Below, one piece after another: positions 24,975 through 35,154 of a DNA stretch of 64,000 nucleotides; the first letter of the stretch is position 1, and each line of letters opens with the position of its first letter. Location: assembly GCA_030568195.1 (NCBI GenBank), contig JAJLTO010000001.1, positions 186,001 to 250,000 on the forward strand, in the 5' to 3' direction. The translations under genes and the position numbers were made by a program. The stretch is from Dipodascopsis uninucleata var. uninucleata. Its lineage: Eukaryota > Ascomycota > Lipomycetes > Lipomycetales > Lipomycetaceae. The notes below the pieces were generated by a model. It ran no database searches. It worked only from the letters and a program-made list of their open reading frames with translations, and was not told where the DNA came from.

Positions 24975-26027
24975 ATGCACTACTCAATACCGTCGCGCGC
25001 AGAGTCTCAATTTAAGCCAAAAAGTGGGCGAAATGAATCAACACCATTTTTACTTAAACTTTTATCCCCTATTTTACATCCTCTAAGTAGTGTAGTAGGA
25101 GGCAGCAACGGCATCGGAAGTAAAGGAGGATCAATGACAGCATTTGAAAGAAAGCGGCGAGCGTCAGCTCGAACAACAAAGTCTGCCCTCGTTTTAGTTG
25201 TGATGGTGGTTGGTTTGATCTTCTTTGCATTGTACTATACAATGGCTGGGCGTGTCAGCAGAGGACGATCACCACGTATTGTATTGGTGCTTGGTCTCGA
25301 TAATGCACGATACAAAGAATCATATTTGAATCGGATCATTGAGAACCGAAAGGAATATGCTGAGGCTCACGGCTATGGACTATATGTCCGCTATATTTCT
25401 GAGTTCGGCGCACTGGTCAACCCAATCGACAATGTAGTTTTGTATGATTGGGCCAAGTTGCCACTAATGCGAGCTGCCATGCAAGATAATCCTAACGGCA
25501 AATATTTCTGGTATTTGGATCAAAATGCAATCATCATGAATCCTAACATTGTTCTTGATCGTGATATCTTGGAGTCTCGTAAACTGAATTCCTTGGTCCT
25601 CCGTGACGTACCTGTGATTCCCCCAGATGGAGCAATTCGAACTTATAGACATGTTCCGGTGGATCGAATGAAATTTATAATCACGCAGGATCATGATGGA
25701 TTTCAGCCTGCATCGTTTATTCTTCTAAATGAAGAATATTCTTATTATGTTCTAGATGCATGGTTTGATAAACTTTATCGTGAATACAAGTTTGAAAAGG
25801 GATCTAAGTCTGCTTTAGACCATATTGCTCAATGGCACCCTACTGTTCTCTCAAAGATGGCGGTTATTCCTCAGCGGATTCTTAACTCATATCCCTCGGG
25901 TGTTGGTGATTCTCAGTATCAAGACGGAGACTTTGTAGCTTCCTTGACAGGGTGTGATTCTCCTGAAAGATCTTGCACCCGCGAGTTTGACAGATTATGG
26001 GATGTTCGAGGTCGTGCTGTGAAATAG
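24975..26027 (+). CDS. GT34 alpha-1,6-mannosyltransferase (Mnn10/Mnn11-like)
   Basis: Single exon, 350 aa. Start taken at the first in-frame ATG (MHYSIPSRAE). A basic cytosolic segment (FERKRRASARTTK) precedes a signal anchor at residues 70-90 (ALVLVVMVVGLIFFALYY). The luminal domain carries GT34 features: YAEAHGYGLYVRY, YDWAKLPLMRAAM, FWYLDQNAIIMNP, the C-terminal DHIAQWHP, and later NSYPSGVGDSQYQDGDFVASLTGC. The family elongates N-glycan outer chains in the Golgi (mannan polymerase II) or adds galactose (Gma12). The DxD-like motif reads DQNA rather than DxD, a form I associate with the Mnn11-type branch, so this may be the Mnn11-like partner rather than Mnn10. Confidence 0.87.
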   Translation: MHYSIPSRAESQFKPKSGRNESTPFLLKLLSPILHPLSSVVGGSNGIGSKGGSMTAFERKRRASARTTKSALVLVVMVVGLIFFALYYTMAGRVSRGRSPRIVLVLGLDNARYKESYLNRIIENRKEYAEAHGYGLYVRYISEFGALVNPIDNVVLYDWAKLPLMRAAMQDNPNGKYFWYLDQNAIIMNPNIVLDRDILESRKLNSLVLRDVPVIPPDGAIRTYRHVPVDRMKFIITQDHDGFQPASFILLNEEYSYYVLDAWFDKLYREYKFEKGSKSALDHIAQWHPTVLSKMAVIPQRILNSYPSGVGDSQYQDGDFVASLTGCDSPERSCTREFDRLWDVRGRAVK

Positions 26028-27092
26028 ATTTAGCGAAAAATAACATAACTTTGCAGTTGCCGATTGACTTCATTGTTTTCAACATATACAAAAGTTGATA
26101 GTACACTTTACAGTCACTGTACTGGTCATAATATTTAGAGCTGCTACACCTACAAAGTGCCCTATGTGTAATTATGCGTGTATTTTAGATTTGTTTGTGT
26201 GGGAGAGATAATTAATGACAAATATTATTTGGTTTTTTTTGCATCTTGAAAGATTTAGAGACTGACAAGTATTGTTGTCCAGACTTTTAAGTTTCCTATT
26301 ATTCGTAATTATTTGAGTCGTTTGCTCATAATGCCATTTCATTTATATCGCCGCATATATTTACAGCGATGGTCCTAGCTCCTAGAGGAATATTCTTGTT
26401 ATTACTATAGCATTATTATTATGATCTATATTATCCGGCATGGCTTAATTGTCCCTTCATCTATTTCCGTTTTAACTACTTAAAAGATTAAAGCATTTAT
26501 ATGTTCGGAATGTATTTATCGCGATGGCCCACTCTTTACTACTCTTTAAAATATTTCTCTTGTGTTGATTTCTCACCTTATTATCCTAATCGAGTTTCTC
26601 TGATTTGACTCACCGAATATAGTGGATTTACGACGATATTATGATACTTCCTATACATCAAGCTCCATCATGTACAAGATACATTAGCTACGCTATAGGC
26701 AATATGAAGATTAAAAGATTCGAATCTTACTACTGGTCCCTACTATAGCACATATAAAGATTAACCTTGGCTTTATTTATCTTCTCTATATCAGCAATTA
26801 GTTTCCAGGATCCAGTTACTAACAAGAGAGATACATTTGCAATTCTTTACTTCTCATACAAATAATAGAATAGTTTCCATTGGTAGCTAATTATCACGTG
26901 ATTACCAACAAATTTCATATGAACTAAAAACAAGTTTAGCGCCTTTGCATCAACACAATATACTAGAATATAGTAAAAATATAATCATTAGATTTATTTG
27001 TTCTTGTATATTAACTGTAGTTGAGTGGAGTTCAGAGAAAAGTCTTCGCAGAACGTCAAGCGATCATTCATTATACGATTATTAAGGACATC
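26028..27092. other. Intergenic AT-rich region
   Basis: About 1.1 kb with no ORF of note. A 10-bp palindrome ATCACGTGAT at 26893-26902 lies 190 bp upstream of the decayed tetraspanin gene and could be its old promoter box. Confidence 0.5.
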
Positions 27093-27914
27093 ATGACTAC
27101 TACCGCTTCACCGTTTACAAAACCAAAATCTGCCAGGCAATATATTGTGACGTGTCTGATAAGTGTATGCATAAGCATGATATCAATATAGTTCTCATTC
27201 AGTCAGGTTAACATTAAATAAGTAAGTCGCATCTTTGACAGTATTAGTAGGTCTAGTATGCTGCAGTCAGATCGAGCAATTTTCATTACCATCTCCAATT
27301 CCAGTGAGAGTCGTTGTTATTTTATTTATTTTTCTACCAATAATATTGATAGCATTCAGCTTTGTCATGCTGTTGAATCCGAAATTATTTATTTCGACCA
27401 CATTATTTTTCCCATTAGTTACAATTGCACTCCTCGTCTCCACGGTGGTAATAGTGGCATTTACCATCCCATATACATAGGCACTCTCGAATTCAGTTCT
27501 AGAGACTCATGATATGATGTGGGATCAGCTGTACCAATCTCAAGACCTAAAAATCAAGCAGATTCAAAAATGGTTTAAATGCTGTGGTTAAAACACCGTC
27601 TATGATCGTGCTTATCCGTTTGCGAGAATAATAGCTCTGCGAACTCTTGTCTCGTGAAATACAAGCATATCGAACCTTGTCGGCCAAAATGGATTAAGCT
27701 CTCGATAATCGGCGCCAAAATTCAAATAGTAGTCTTCATTTTCTTGAGCCTTGTGCCCTTGTATCTCTTGCTTAGTATATTAACGATATTGCAGATTATC
27801 TCACGGGATTATCCACGATATTCAGTCCCGGGCATTGTTACGGAAATGCAGATAGACACTTCAATCCAACAGATGATTCAGAACAGTCAAGTCTACTTGA
27901 AGATGAATCATTAA
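27093..27914 (+). pseudogene. Decayed tetraspanin gene
   Basis: Pieces of a fungal tetraspanin are recognisable in order. The start is MTTTASPFTKPKSARQYIVT with a first membrane segment. Next come a hydrophobic block with two membrane segments (27235-27477, VVVILFIFLPIILIAFSFVM and FPLVTIALLVSTVVIVAFTI) and the large loop with the hallmark CCG (IQKWFKCCG) and DRAYPF. Further Cys-containing loop sequence and the fourth membrane segment (IVVFIFLSLVPLYLLLSIL) close it. The reading frame is broken: the start lies in a different frame from 27235 onward, TAG stops it at 27478, TAA stops it right after CCG at 27589, and the frame shifts again near 27610-27620. No intron pattern repairs this, so it reads as a host gene lost by mutation. 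Three or more lesions suggest it is not a sequencing slip. Confidence 0.72.
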
Positions 27915-28172
27915 TACAATTCTATTCATAAACCGCAACTCATCTGGCTTGCTATCATGAGTCTATGTTCTTCTGGACCATAATAACAGGAATGCTAGTT
28001 GCTCCATAAACAAGATCATGGTCTCATTCTTCGTCGGTTGAAATCACATGCGGTATGTTCTTCTCATTATTTCGGCGTGCAGTGACATATAATTTACATA
28101 ATCTTTGAGGTACTTTCATAATAGATTTAAGCTGAAATAATACTGGTGCTATAACTATAGGAGTGACAATAT

Positions 28173-28832
28173 TTAGCTTCTTGATTTTGCTACTGCCCAC
28201 CAGTTATCACGTTCGTAGCCTTCCTCTATTACAATTCCGCCAGCAGATACAATATCGTCTCGTAGTTCACCTGATCTATAAAGATGGTAATATCTATTGG
28301 CAACCTCACCGGACTTTAAAACCCACGGAACAAACACATCCTGGTCGCTGTTTTCATCCCATCCTCGCCGAGAGCTCTTCTGCTCGAGGGCCCAAACATA
28401 GACAAGAAGCTCGCCACCATCTATCAATCTCTTCAGTATTGATGCAATTGCCTCCACTCTTCGCTCCCTTGTAGAGAAATGGTGCACTACTGCAATTGAT
28501 AATGCGAAATCAAAACGTCTATAAGGGTGAGGTAATCCTATACCATCTGCAACACCAACATCGTTGCAACCGATAGTGAGTGGCCCATCCATTCGCTCCT
28601 TTGCACAATTGACAAGTCCTGAAGACCTATCAGTTCCTATTATGAATATGCCGTCTCTTAGGCCTATATATTTACCATTTCCACATCCAACGTCTATGCC
28701 AACTGATCCTAACTCTCTTCTACTGATGAATTGCTCCACGATAGGCCATGGCTTGTATCTAGTTTGCGAAAAATGCGAAGCTATTTTTTCGTACACTGCA
28801 TGCACGTGTTCTTGTTCTAATCTTTCGGACAT
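28173..28832 (-). CDS. TRM9: tRNA (uridine-34) carboxymethyl methyltransferase Trm9
   Basis: Single exon, 219 aa, starting MSERLEQEHVHAVYEKIASH. SAM-binding motifs are GIDVGCGNGKYIG (motif I), IIGTDRSSGLV (acidic loop) and NDVGVADGIGLP. The sequence FALSIAVVHHFSTRERRVEA and the C-terminal ERDNWWAV are typical of Trm9/ALKBH8 methyltransferases. With Trm112 it makes the last step of mcm5U/mcm5s2U at the tRNA wobble position in the cytosol. Length is near that of fission-yeast and filamentous-fungal forms. Divergent from the tubulin cofactor B gene with a 314-bp shared upstream region. Confidence 0.94.
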   Translation of the reverse strand: MSERLEQEHVHAVYEKIASHFSQTRYKPWPIVEQFISRRELGSVGIDVGCGNGKYIGLRDGIFIIGTDRSSGLVNCAKERMDGPLTIGCNDVGVADGIGLPHPYRRFDFALSIAVVHHFSTRERRVEAIASILKRLIDGGELLVYVWALEQKSSRRGWDENSDQDVFVPWVLKSGEVANRYYHLYRSGELRDDIVSAGGIVIEEGYERDNWWAVAKSRS

Positions 28833-29146
28833 TCTACTTCGAATATATTTTTAAGACCTTTTCTTATATGAATTCCACTTATGCAGAAGCTAGTCTTGCT
28901 TATATCAATCTAGATAAAAAAAAGTCACGATGAAATATTTTTGTTTAGAATCCAATGCAAAATGAAAAATTCGGTGCGGCTTCTAACGAATAATGATTGT
29001 TTACACACAAGATGCAAACATACTTACGCCCATGTCATAGCTTACCACAACAAAGACAAACAACTTGCCGTCCAGCATTAAGCATCTATCACAGACATAT
29101 AAGTATCATCGTATACACCACAAACTAGCCTGGGGAAACCAGTATA
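28833..29146. promoter_or_regulatory. Bidirectional promoter region, TRM9 / tubulin cofactor B
   Basis: 314 bp between divergent start codons, AT-rich on the TRM9 side. No specific box recognised. Confidence 0.5.
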
Positions 29147-29875
29147 ATGGACGTGGTGCTGAATGTTACGTCAGACCAGATATCGTCAGAAAGACGTATA
29201 TCTATGGGATGGACAGTGGCGACACTTAAGAGTAGATTAGAAGCTATTACGGGTGTTCCTGTAGCCCACCAGAAAATAGATCTTTATGTGGGTCATTTGG
29301 AAACCCCTGCACTCTCATTTTTGCCCGGTGTGGATAGCGACAATACCGAACTGGCAGCGTTTGCAGACAAGATCCAGCCTTATGCAAGGCTACATGTCAC
29401 GGATACGCGTCCACCTGGACTACAGGCAAATTATACAGATGTCTCAGAGGTTAAGAAATTTGAGCTTTCAAGTGAGGAATACTCAGCGAGAAATGACACA
29501 GTATTAGCATGGAAGAAACGTAACAAGCTTGGGCGATTTGCTGAGCTACCGACTTCGACAGACCCTGTGGAGTCAATAGAACACCTCCATAGTAATGGAT
29601 ATGTGGTTGGAAATCGTTGCAGAGCAGAAGGAACGACGGATCGCCGTGGCGTTATTAAATATGTTGGAAAGGTGCCCGAGATTTCTGGAAGTATGGATAC
29701 CATCTGGATAGGTATTGAATTCGACGAACCAGTAGGTAAAAATGATGGATCTATCAAAGGGCAACGCTACTTCCAAGCGAAGCAAAATTATGGCTCATTT
29801 CTACGATCAGCCAAATTAATACCAGGCGATTTTCCACCGATTGATGAATTTGAGGACAGCGAGGAAGAGCTGTAA
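29147..29875 (+). CDS. Tubulin-folding cofactor B (Alp11/Alf1), Ubl + CAP-Gly
   Basis: Single exon, 242 aa. An N-terminal ubiquitin-like domain (residues 1-85, LNVTSDQISSERRISMGWTV) is followed by a short coiled region. The CAP-Gly domain (about residues 145-228) contains GNRCRAEGTTDRRGVIKYVG, WIGIEFDEPVGKNDGS and FQAKQNYGSFLRSAKL. The acidic end EDSEEEL mimics the tubulin tail, as in other cofactor B proteins. It acts with cofactor E to handle alpha-tubulin during heterodimer assembly. The canonical CAP-Gly string GKNDG is intact. The 3' end lies 184 bp from that of CENP-C (convergent). Confidence 0.94.
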   Translation: MDVVLNVTSDQISSERRISMGWTVATLKSRLEAITGVPVAHQKIDLYVGHLETPALSFLPGVDSDNTELAAFADKIQPYARLHVTDTRPPGLQANYTDVSEVKKFELSSEEYSARNDTVLAWKKRNKLGRFAELPTSTDPVESIEHLHSNGYVVGNRCRAEGTTDRRGVIKYVGKVPEISGSMDTIWIGIEFDEPVGKNDGSIKGQRYFQAKQNYGSFLRSAKLIPGDFPPIDEFEDSEEEL

Positions 29876-30059
29876 ACCAAGTTTCATATCTGAATTCCTG
29901 TTCCAAAAATTGACAACAGAAGAGAGTTGGAATGGAATACATTTGCTTGTTTATAATGTACAATATTGACAAACACAAGGATATTAAAATTACATCAGTA
30001 AGAAAATTTCACTCATAAACAATAAAAAAGTTTCAAATCCCTATATTGCCCATGCACGA

Positions 30060-32166
30060 TCAATTGCTTACAGTAGGCGACTTATTACTGTCAGACTCGC
30101 TGATAGACGAATTATACAAAGTGTCGGTGCTCTGAGCAAAGAACAATAAAGCTTTCTTGTTCCCAATATTTCGCAATCCATAGAAATTTCCTCGCGGAAC
30201 GATCATATGACCACCACGCCGTAATCGAAATACAGTTTCATCTATTACGCATTCTACTGTACCTTCGATAACACAAAAGGTCAACGCATTGTGCTTAGAA
30301 GGCTTAACTCTCTTTTCTCCCTGGACTGGCAAATAGACCATGCCCACTGCCAGAAATCCGTCTTCATCGAACGTTTTTGCAAATTTAAAAGAGCTTGTTG
30401 TCGCTAGGAATGGAATAGCAGAACCAGAAACTGCAAGCTTTCGAGTAAAAGTTTCACCGTTATTTATGTAGTCATGGACCTCTCCAACAATCTCGTCTGG
30501 TTCACTCCAGTCATCCTCATGTACAGATAAATCATCATCTGCCAGCATAGTCCGCCTTGACTGTCTACTTTTGTTCTTATTGTTCTGTGCGATACGCCTG
30601 ACGCGCTTTGGTATTTCTGGTGTTTCTACGCGAATAATTTCCTTAATTTGTGGTAATGCAGGACCCTGATCCTGTCGCTCACCTAAGTTGTAAATGATTC
30701 TCTCATTTCGCCAATACGCTAATGGTTGCACTCGTATACGTTTTGAACGACGCACCCCGTCCATATCCTCGTTGTTTTCAGCGTATGTCTCCATTTGTGA
30801 GGACGCTGTCCGTTTACGAGATATACCAGAAGAACTAGATTTTGGAGGCTCTTTTGATCTCTTCTTGGTACCGTTACGTAAAGGTTTTGTAGATTTTGTA
30901 GTACGTTTACCCGAGTGTCCTTGCTTTCTCTGAGGCCTATCTAACTCCATGTCTTCTCGTTCGGATTCGGGTTCAAATTCATGCTCCATATCTTGTTCTG
31001 AATCTTCAGATTCAGGTTCAGGCGCAGGTGCAGGTTCAGGTTCAGGTTCAGGTTCAGGTTCAGGCTCAGGTTGTGGCTCCAATTCCACGTTAATGTCTAT
31101 ATCTGATTCTGATTCTTCTTGCTCCTCTTGGTCCTCGCTACTACTACTACTACTACTGACTTGTTTCCTCTTTCGCGAGCCGTTACTTTGTGAGTTGATA
31201 TTTCGTTGAGTCAAAACTTTAGACTTTGCCTTTAACTTCGATCTCTGAGCGAGCTTGATTAATTTCTCCTCCATTTCACGTCTCTCACGTTCTTGTAGTT
31301 CCTTATAAGCGCGTAGCTTTGCGTCCATTGGACCGACATTCTCCTTTGAAGCTGTTTCTCGCTCCTGCTCATCATCAACGACTGCATCACGCTCGCTCTC
31401 ATTATTCGGTATTTTATCATTATCTAAATCTGCAAGATCAAATATCCTTCCTCTGGATTTCGAGCGTGGACTACCCTCCCCGCTAACTATAGAATTAAAC
31501 ATCATAGGCTTTTCCGGGGATCCAAACGATAGTCGCCTTGCAATATTGTTGACCTCACTACGCCTGGCCGGAGAACCAATATTTGTCTTGACAGGGGTTC
31601 TACCTGTGAGCTTATAGTTAGTACAGACATAAATGGACTTGGACGCAGCATAAAATGAATTTTTTGAGACCGTCCGGATACCGCTTAACTTACGAGGAAG
31701 AAGAGATGTATTTTTTTGAGGCGAAGCATTGTCTGCTAATGATAAGGACATATCTATAGACTTTGACGCAGTATTCGCAGTCCCAGCCGTTATATCCATA
31801 TCCTTCTCACTTGATAATGTATATTCTGGAGTCTTAGTTCTTTCGCTGAGAAAGGACGGCGCTGCATTTATGCTAACTGGTGCAGGCTCCGGAGAGAAGA
31901 ACGCGTCCATGTCCTCCATGCCATACGAATCCCTTCTACCGGAATCTTGAATTCGAATTCCAGTTTTCCTATATTTAACATAAAGAGGGTTAGAATGTAT
32001 CTATTGTTTCCAAGAATACATGTTTCGATGGCTTGACTCTGCATCAGTTGCAAGCATATTGTTAATATCGGTTCTTGAGTCTGTCATCACGGGCTTACCT
32101 TCCAGCAATTCCGATTTCTGCGAAGTTTGCTGGGCGCTGTGCCCGTCTGCTTACAGGCGAACCCAT
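30060..32166 (-). CDS. Inner kinetochore protein CENP-C (Mif2/Cnp3)
   Basis: Two exons, 32099-32166 and 30060-31968, give 658 aa. Exon 1 (MGSPVSRRAQRPANF) joins to rebuild the Mif2 N-terminal block EIGIAGRKTGIRIQD, followed by SYGMEDMDAFFSPE. This join gives more family match than starting at ATG 31919. The middle holds a Glu-Pro repeat and basic stretches. The CENP-C motif is RRSKRIRVQPLAYWRNERII (about residue 430), which binds the CENP-A nucleosome. The C-terminal cupin dimerisation domain follows (FCVIEGTVECVIDETVFRLR, GGHMIVPRGNFYGLRN). CENP-C bridges centromeric chromatin to the Mis12 complex. The intron (130 nt) has a TTCTAAC branch site. Confidence 0.95.
31008..31074. repeat. GGTTCA hexamer repeat coding Glu-Pro run in CENP-C
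   Basis: Near-perfect tandem copies of the hexamer GGTTCA (plus strand) encode alternating Glu-Pro (with a few Ala-Pro) in CENP-C. Such in-frame 6-mers are likely to vary in copy number between strains without breaking the frame. Confidence 0.85.
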
Positions 32167-32600
32167 CGCAGAGCAAATAAAATAATTTCCGTGTTCTATG
32201 TAATCTCTTGATGTATATGCCACTGCCCGGATGCTTCGCTTGTCTGTAAGGAGATGCTTTGATTAGAGCTGTCTAGTTTTGCCTTTGCTGGCGTTTTCTC
32301 TATATTTTGTATTTTGTTTACTTTCGAAATTTAGCGAGGGTTTAAACCGGGTAACAACAGAAAAGACAATAGAGAAATCGACACCAAAATAACAAATTAA
32401 GACGCGACAGGTTCAAATAGATAAATCATAGAAAGCTCAGCGACTACAAAATCGCATCTGATGCCTCAATAAGACATCGATAAGAGTATTAGATCTAGAA
32501 ACTCCAGTTACTTCGTATTACTGAATATCAGAGTAATTTAAGAGTAACTTTTGGTACATGTATGGAATCTTCTACGATCAAGTAGTATATTTAGACTGAA

Positions 32601-32618
32601 ACGCGAAAGTGACGCGTC
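32601..32618. promoter_or_regulatory. SCB + MCB cell-cycle elements between CENP-C and Tof1 genes
   Basis: CGCGAAA (32603-32609, SCB-like) and ACGCGT (32613-32618, perfect MCB) lie side by side, 128 bp upstream of the Tof1/Swi1 start and in the 580-bp region shared with CENP-C. MBF/SBF factors use these boxes for G1/S transcription of replication genes. The fit with a replication-fork gene makes the call plausible. Confidence 0.6.
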
Positions 32619-32745
32619 CATTTGGCGAAGGAAGCACATTTAAAGTCGGCATCCGCAGCAGTATTTAAAATCAAATATTATAGTCAGCGCACCTGCGGCG
32701 ATAATAAAATAGCGGACATTGACCTAGGAAATAAATTAGCTCATA

Positions 32746-35064
32746 ATGGCTGACATAGAGACAGAAAGTCACTATGAAAATTCGTTTGTAGATCCAACCG
32801 TTCGTGTGCATGTCACTTCACTGATATCTGCACTTGGTGGACCGGACCATACAATAGCGGAACAGCCTTATGTTCTCGGAGATGACGCTTTGGCATGTCT
32901 GAGAGACCTTAAAAACTGGATTAAAGTATATGATGAGCATTTAGGTAGATTGGAAGTGGCTCGAACTATAGCTGAGACCAGTTTGGTAACAGAAGACTTG
33001 CTGGAGATCATGGTAGATTGGGAAAAGGTTGCAAATCGGGGCCTAAAGAACAGGGAAAAGATTGCTCTAGCTTCTGTGGAATTGCTGGTGTACCTCACAT
33101 GGGAAATTAAACTGGATAATCCTGTCAATGAGCAGCAGGTGGAAAATTTCAAACAGAAGCCTCACATTGAGCAGGCACAGAGACGTTACAAGAAAGCAAT
33201 ACTACGCCATTCCAGCGATCGAGTATTAAAGGCAATCAGTAGAGTGGCTATTCCCTATCTCACCAAATCTCGCAGAGAGCGTACTGCAAGAGATGAAAAT
33301 ATTGTAAAGCTAGTATTATTATTTTTTAGGAATATAGCCAGAATATCGCAAGTTCAAGATTATTACGTTGATGATGATAGAAGCTTGACAATCCTCCAGT
33401 TTGAGCAACAAAAAGTTCTTAGATTTCTCCTTACGCTGACTAGCAATATCATGGATGAATTCCATACACTCAATGCGACTTTACTAGACTTGACATATCA
33501 GACATTAAGATGTATCAAGCCAGGCGATCTGTTTTCGATGCGATCATTACCTAATGGAAGACTCCTTCAAAAGCACGAGGACGAAGCGCAAGTAATCTCG
33601 AAAGGTGTGTCGACTCGACATAACAGATTTGGAACTCTGATGTCGGTAGTGGTAGATAACGAAATGCGCTATACAATGTCTGGTCAACAGGCAATTCAGG
33701 AGGGCAGCTCTTCAATTGAGATTCTTGACGCAACGAAAAAATTCCTGCCGCCTTTACGCCGAATGAAGATTGAAAATGACGACCTAGAGAAGAGAATATC
33801 TATCTCATCGGAAGCAAGACCATTTTTAAAGCAGTTCGTGTATGACTTTTTAGATTCGTCATTTAACCCACTCTTTATCAGTCTAAGAAAAGACATTGAA
33901 CGAGAATCAAATCATGTTGAAGAGATTCACAAGAAAGAGTTCTTGTATCTGATGTCCTGGTTTTTACGAGCAGAGCTAGAGCGAAGAAGCCATGACAGTG
34001 ACACAACTAATGATTTTAGCGTAGTCGCAGGTGTACTAGACCATCAGAGTATTGTGACCATAGTGAAGTTATTAAGGGAGTCTGTTGAAAAGAAACAATA
34101 TTTGACCATGCGCTGTGGTATGGACTGCCTCAAGCAAATCATACTAGTAGTTGGCGAGATGTCTTCATCAAGTTCTGAAGAAGACCGCGAAATCGCCGAT
34201 AATTTGGTTACACGATTATTCTACGAGGAGATTACGCTGGACTTAATTGCCAGTTTACCGAGAGTAGTCAAAGGGCTTCCATTTAGTTATTTAAGCACGT
34301 GTGCAGAGCTGGTACATGTCGTTATAAGAATTCTTGAAAAGTTCTCTAAAGAAAACAAAAGAATGTATATTCGGTCGAAAAGACGACGTCAGACTAAATC
34401 GAAAACCACATCTGGTCAAAAGAGAAGCCATGATACATCCGAAAATCTCTTAGAGACAGGTGGTAATGAAGAGGGCGATAATAAGGAGGAAGAGCTTGAC
34501 GCTGATGAGATGGAGATGCTGGAAGAGGAGTATGACGAAGTTGAGCTACAGCGATCTCAAGTGCGTGAACGAGCCTTTGAATTTGCTCGTTTTGAAAATA
34601 AGTTTCTTACACAAGCTTGCATCGATATGTTTCGAACACTAATGGAAAACTATAAAGAAACTAGTGATAGTCAATTGCGTCAAACTCTGGCATATTTCCA
34701 CCGATTATTTTTCAAGCGTGAGGAAGAAACAGTTCTATATAGACTCGATTTTATGTTAGCACTATACCGATGCTTGGACCCTAAAAACGGTATCCCACAA
34801 TGGCGATCCGTCCGACATGAATTTGAACAGTTCATGAAGCATTTTGTTAGGAAACTGGCTAAAGCGCTTGAAGAGCGCCCTGCACTATATGTGGAGCTAC
34901 TCTTCACGAAAATACCAGAGACTCTTTTCTTTTTAAAATATGGTCACGATGATGAAAATAGTCTAAGAAAAAGAAGAAAGAAAGTTAACGCTAAGATTAT
35001 TGATGATCAGGATATTCCACGATTGTCAGACGAAGAAGGTACTGACAAGGATTTAGATCTGTAG
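32746..35064 (+). CDS. Replication fork protection protein Tof1/Swi1 (Timeless)
   Basis: Single exon, 772 aa. The TIMELESS N-terminal domain spans roughly residues 20-300 (LGDDALACLRDLKNWIKVYD, VARTIAETSLVTEDLLEIMV, ALASVELLVYLTWEIK, LVLLFFRNIARI). An alpha-helical middle and an acidic linker (DADEMEMLEEEYDEVELQ) follow, then a further helical block (RAFEFARFENKFLTQACID). With Csm3/Swi3 and Mrc1 it stabilises stalled forks, and in fission yeast it is needed for the mat1 imprint that starts mating-type switching. The protein is shorter than fission-yeast Swi1 or yeast Tof1; a C-terminal extension is absent, and no continuation is visible in the 90 bp before the next gene. Promoter carries MCB/SCB boxes. 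Confidence 0.9.
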   Translation: MADIETESHYENSFVDPTVRVHVTSLISALGGPDHTIAEQPYVLGDDALACLRDLKNWIKVYDEHLGRLEVARTIAETSLVTEDLLEIMVDWEKVANRGLKNREKIALASVELLVYLTWEIKLDNPVNEQQVENFKQKPHIEQAQRRYKKAILRHSSDRVLKAISRVAIPYLTKSRRERTARDENIVKLVLLFFRNIARISQVQDYYVDDDRSLTILQFEQQKVLRFLLTLTSNIMDEFHTLNATLLDLTYQTLRCIKPGDLFSMRSLPNGRLLQKHEDEAQVISKGVSTRHNRFGTLMSVVVDNEMRYTMSGQQAIQEGSSSIEILDATKKFLPPLRRMKIENDDLEKRISISSEARPFLKQFVYDFLDSSFNPLFISLRKDIERESNHVEEIHKKEFLYLMSWFLRAELERRSHDSDTTNDFSVVAGVLDHQSIVTIVKLLRESVEKKQYLTMRCGMDCLKQIILVVGEMSSSSSEEDREIADNLVTRLFYEEITLDLIASLPRVVKGLPFSYLSTCAELVHVVIRILEKFSKENKRMYIRSKRRRQTKSKTTSGQKRSHDTSENLLETGGNEEGDNKEEELDADEMEMLEEEYDEVELQRSQVRERAFEFARFENKFLTQACIDMFRTLMENYKETSDSQLRQTLAYFHRLFFKREEETVLYRLDFMLALYRCLDPKNGIPQWRSVRHEFEQFMKHFVRKLAKALEERPALYVELLFTKIPETLFFLKYGHDDENSLRKRRKKVNAKIIDDQDIPRLSDEEGTDKDLDL

Positions 35065-35154
35065 TAATAAAATAATATTGTATAACTTATAAAAGGACTC
35101 ATGAGAACATCTCGGTGTAGATAAGAAATATCAGGATCGTTATTAAGCGGCAAA

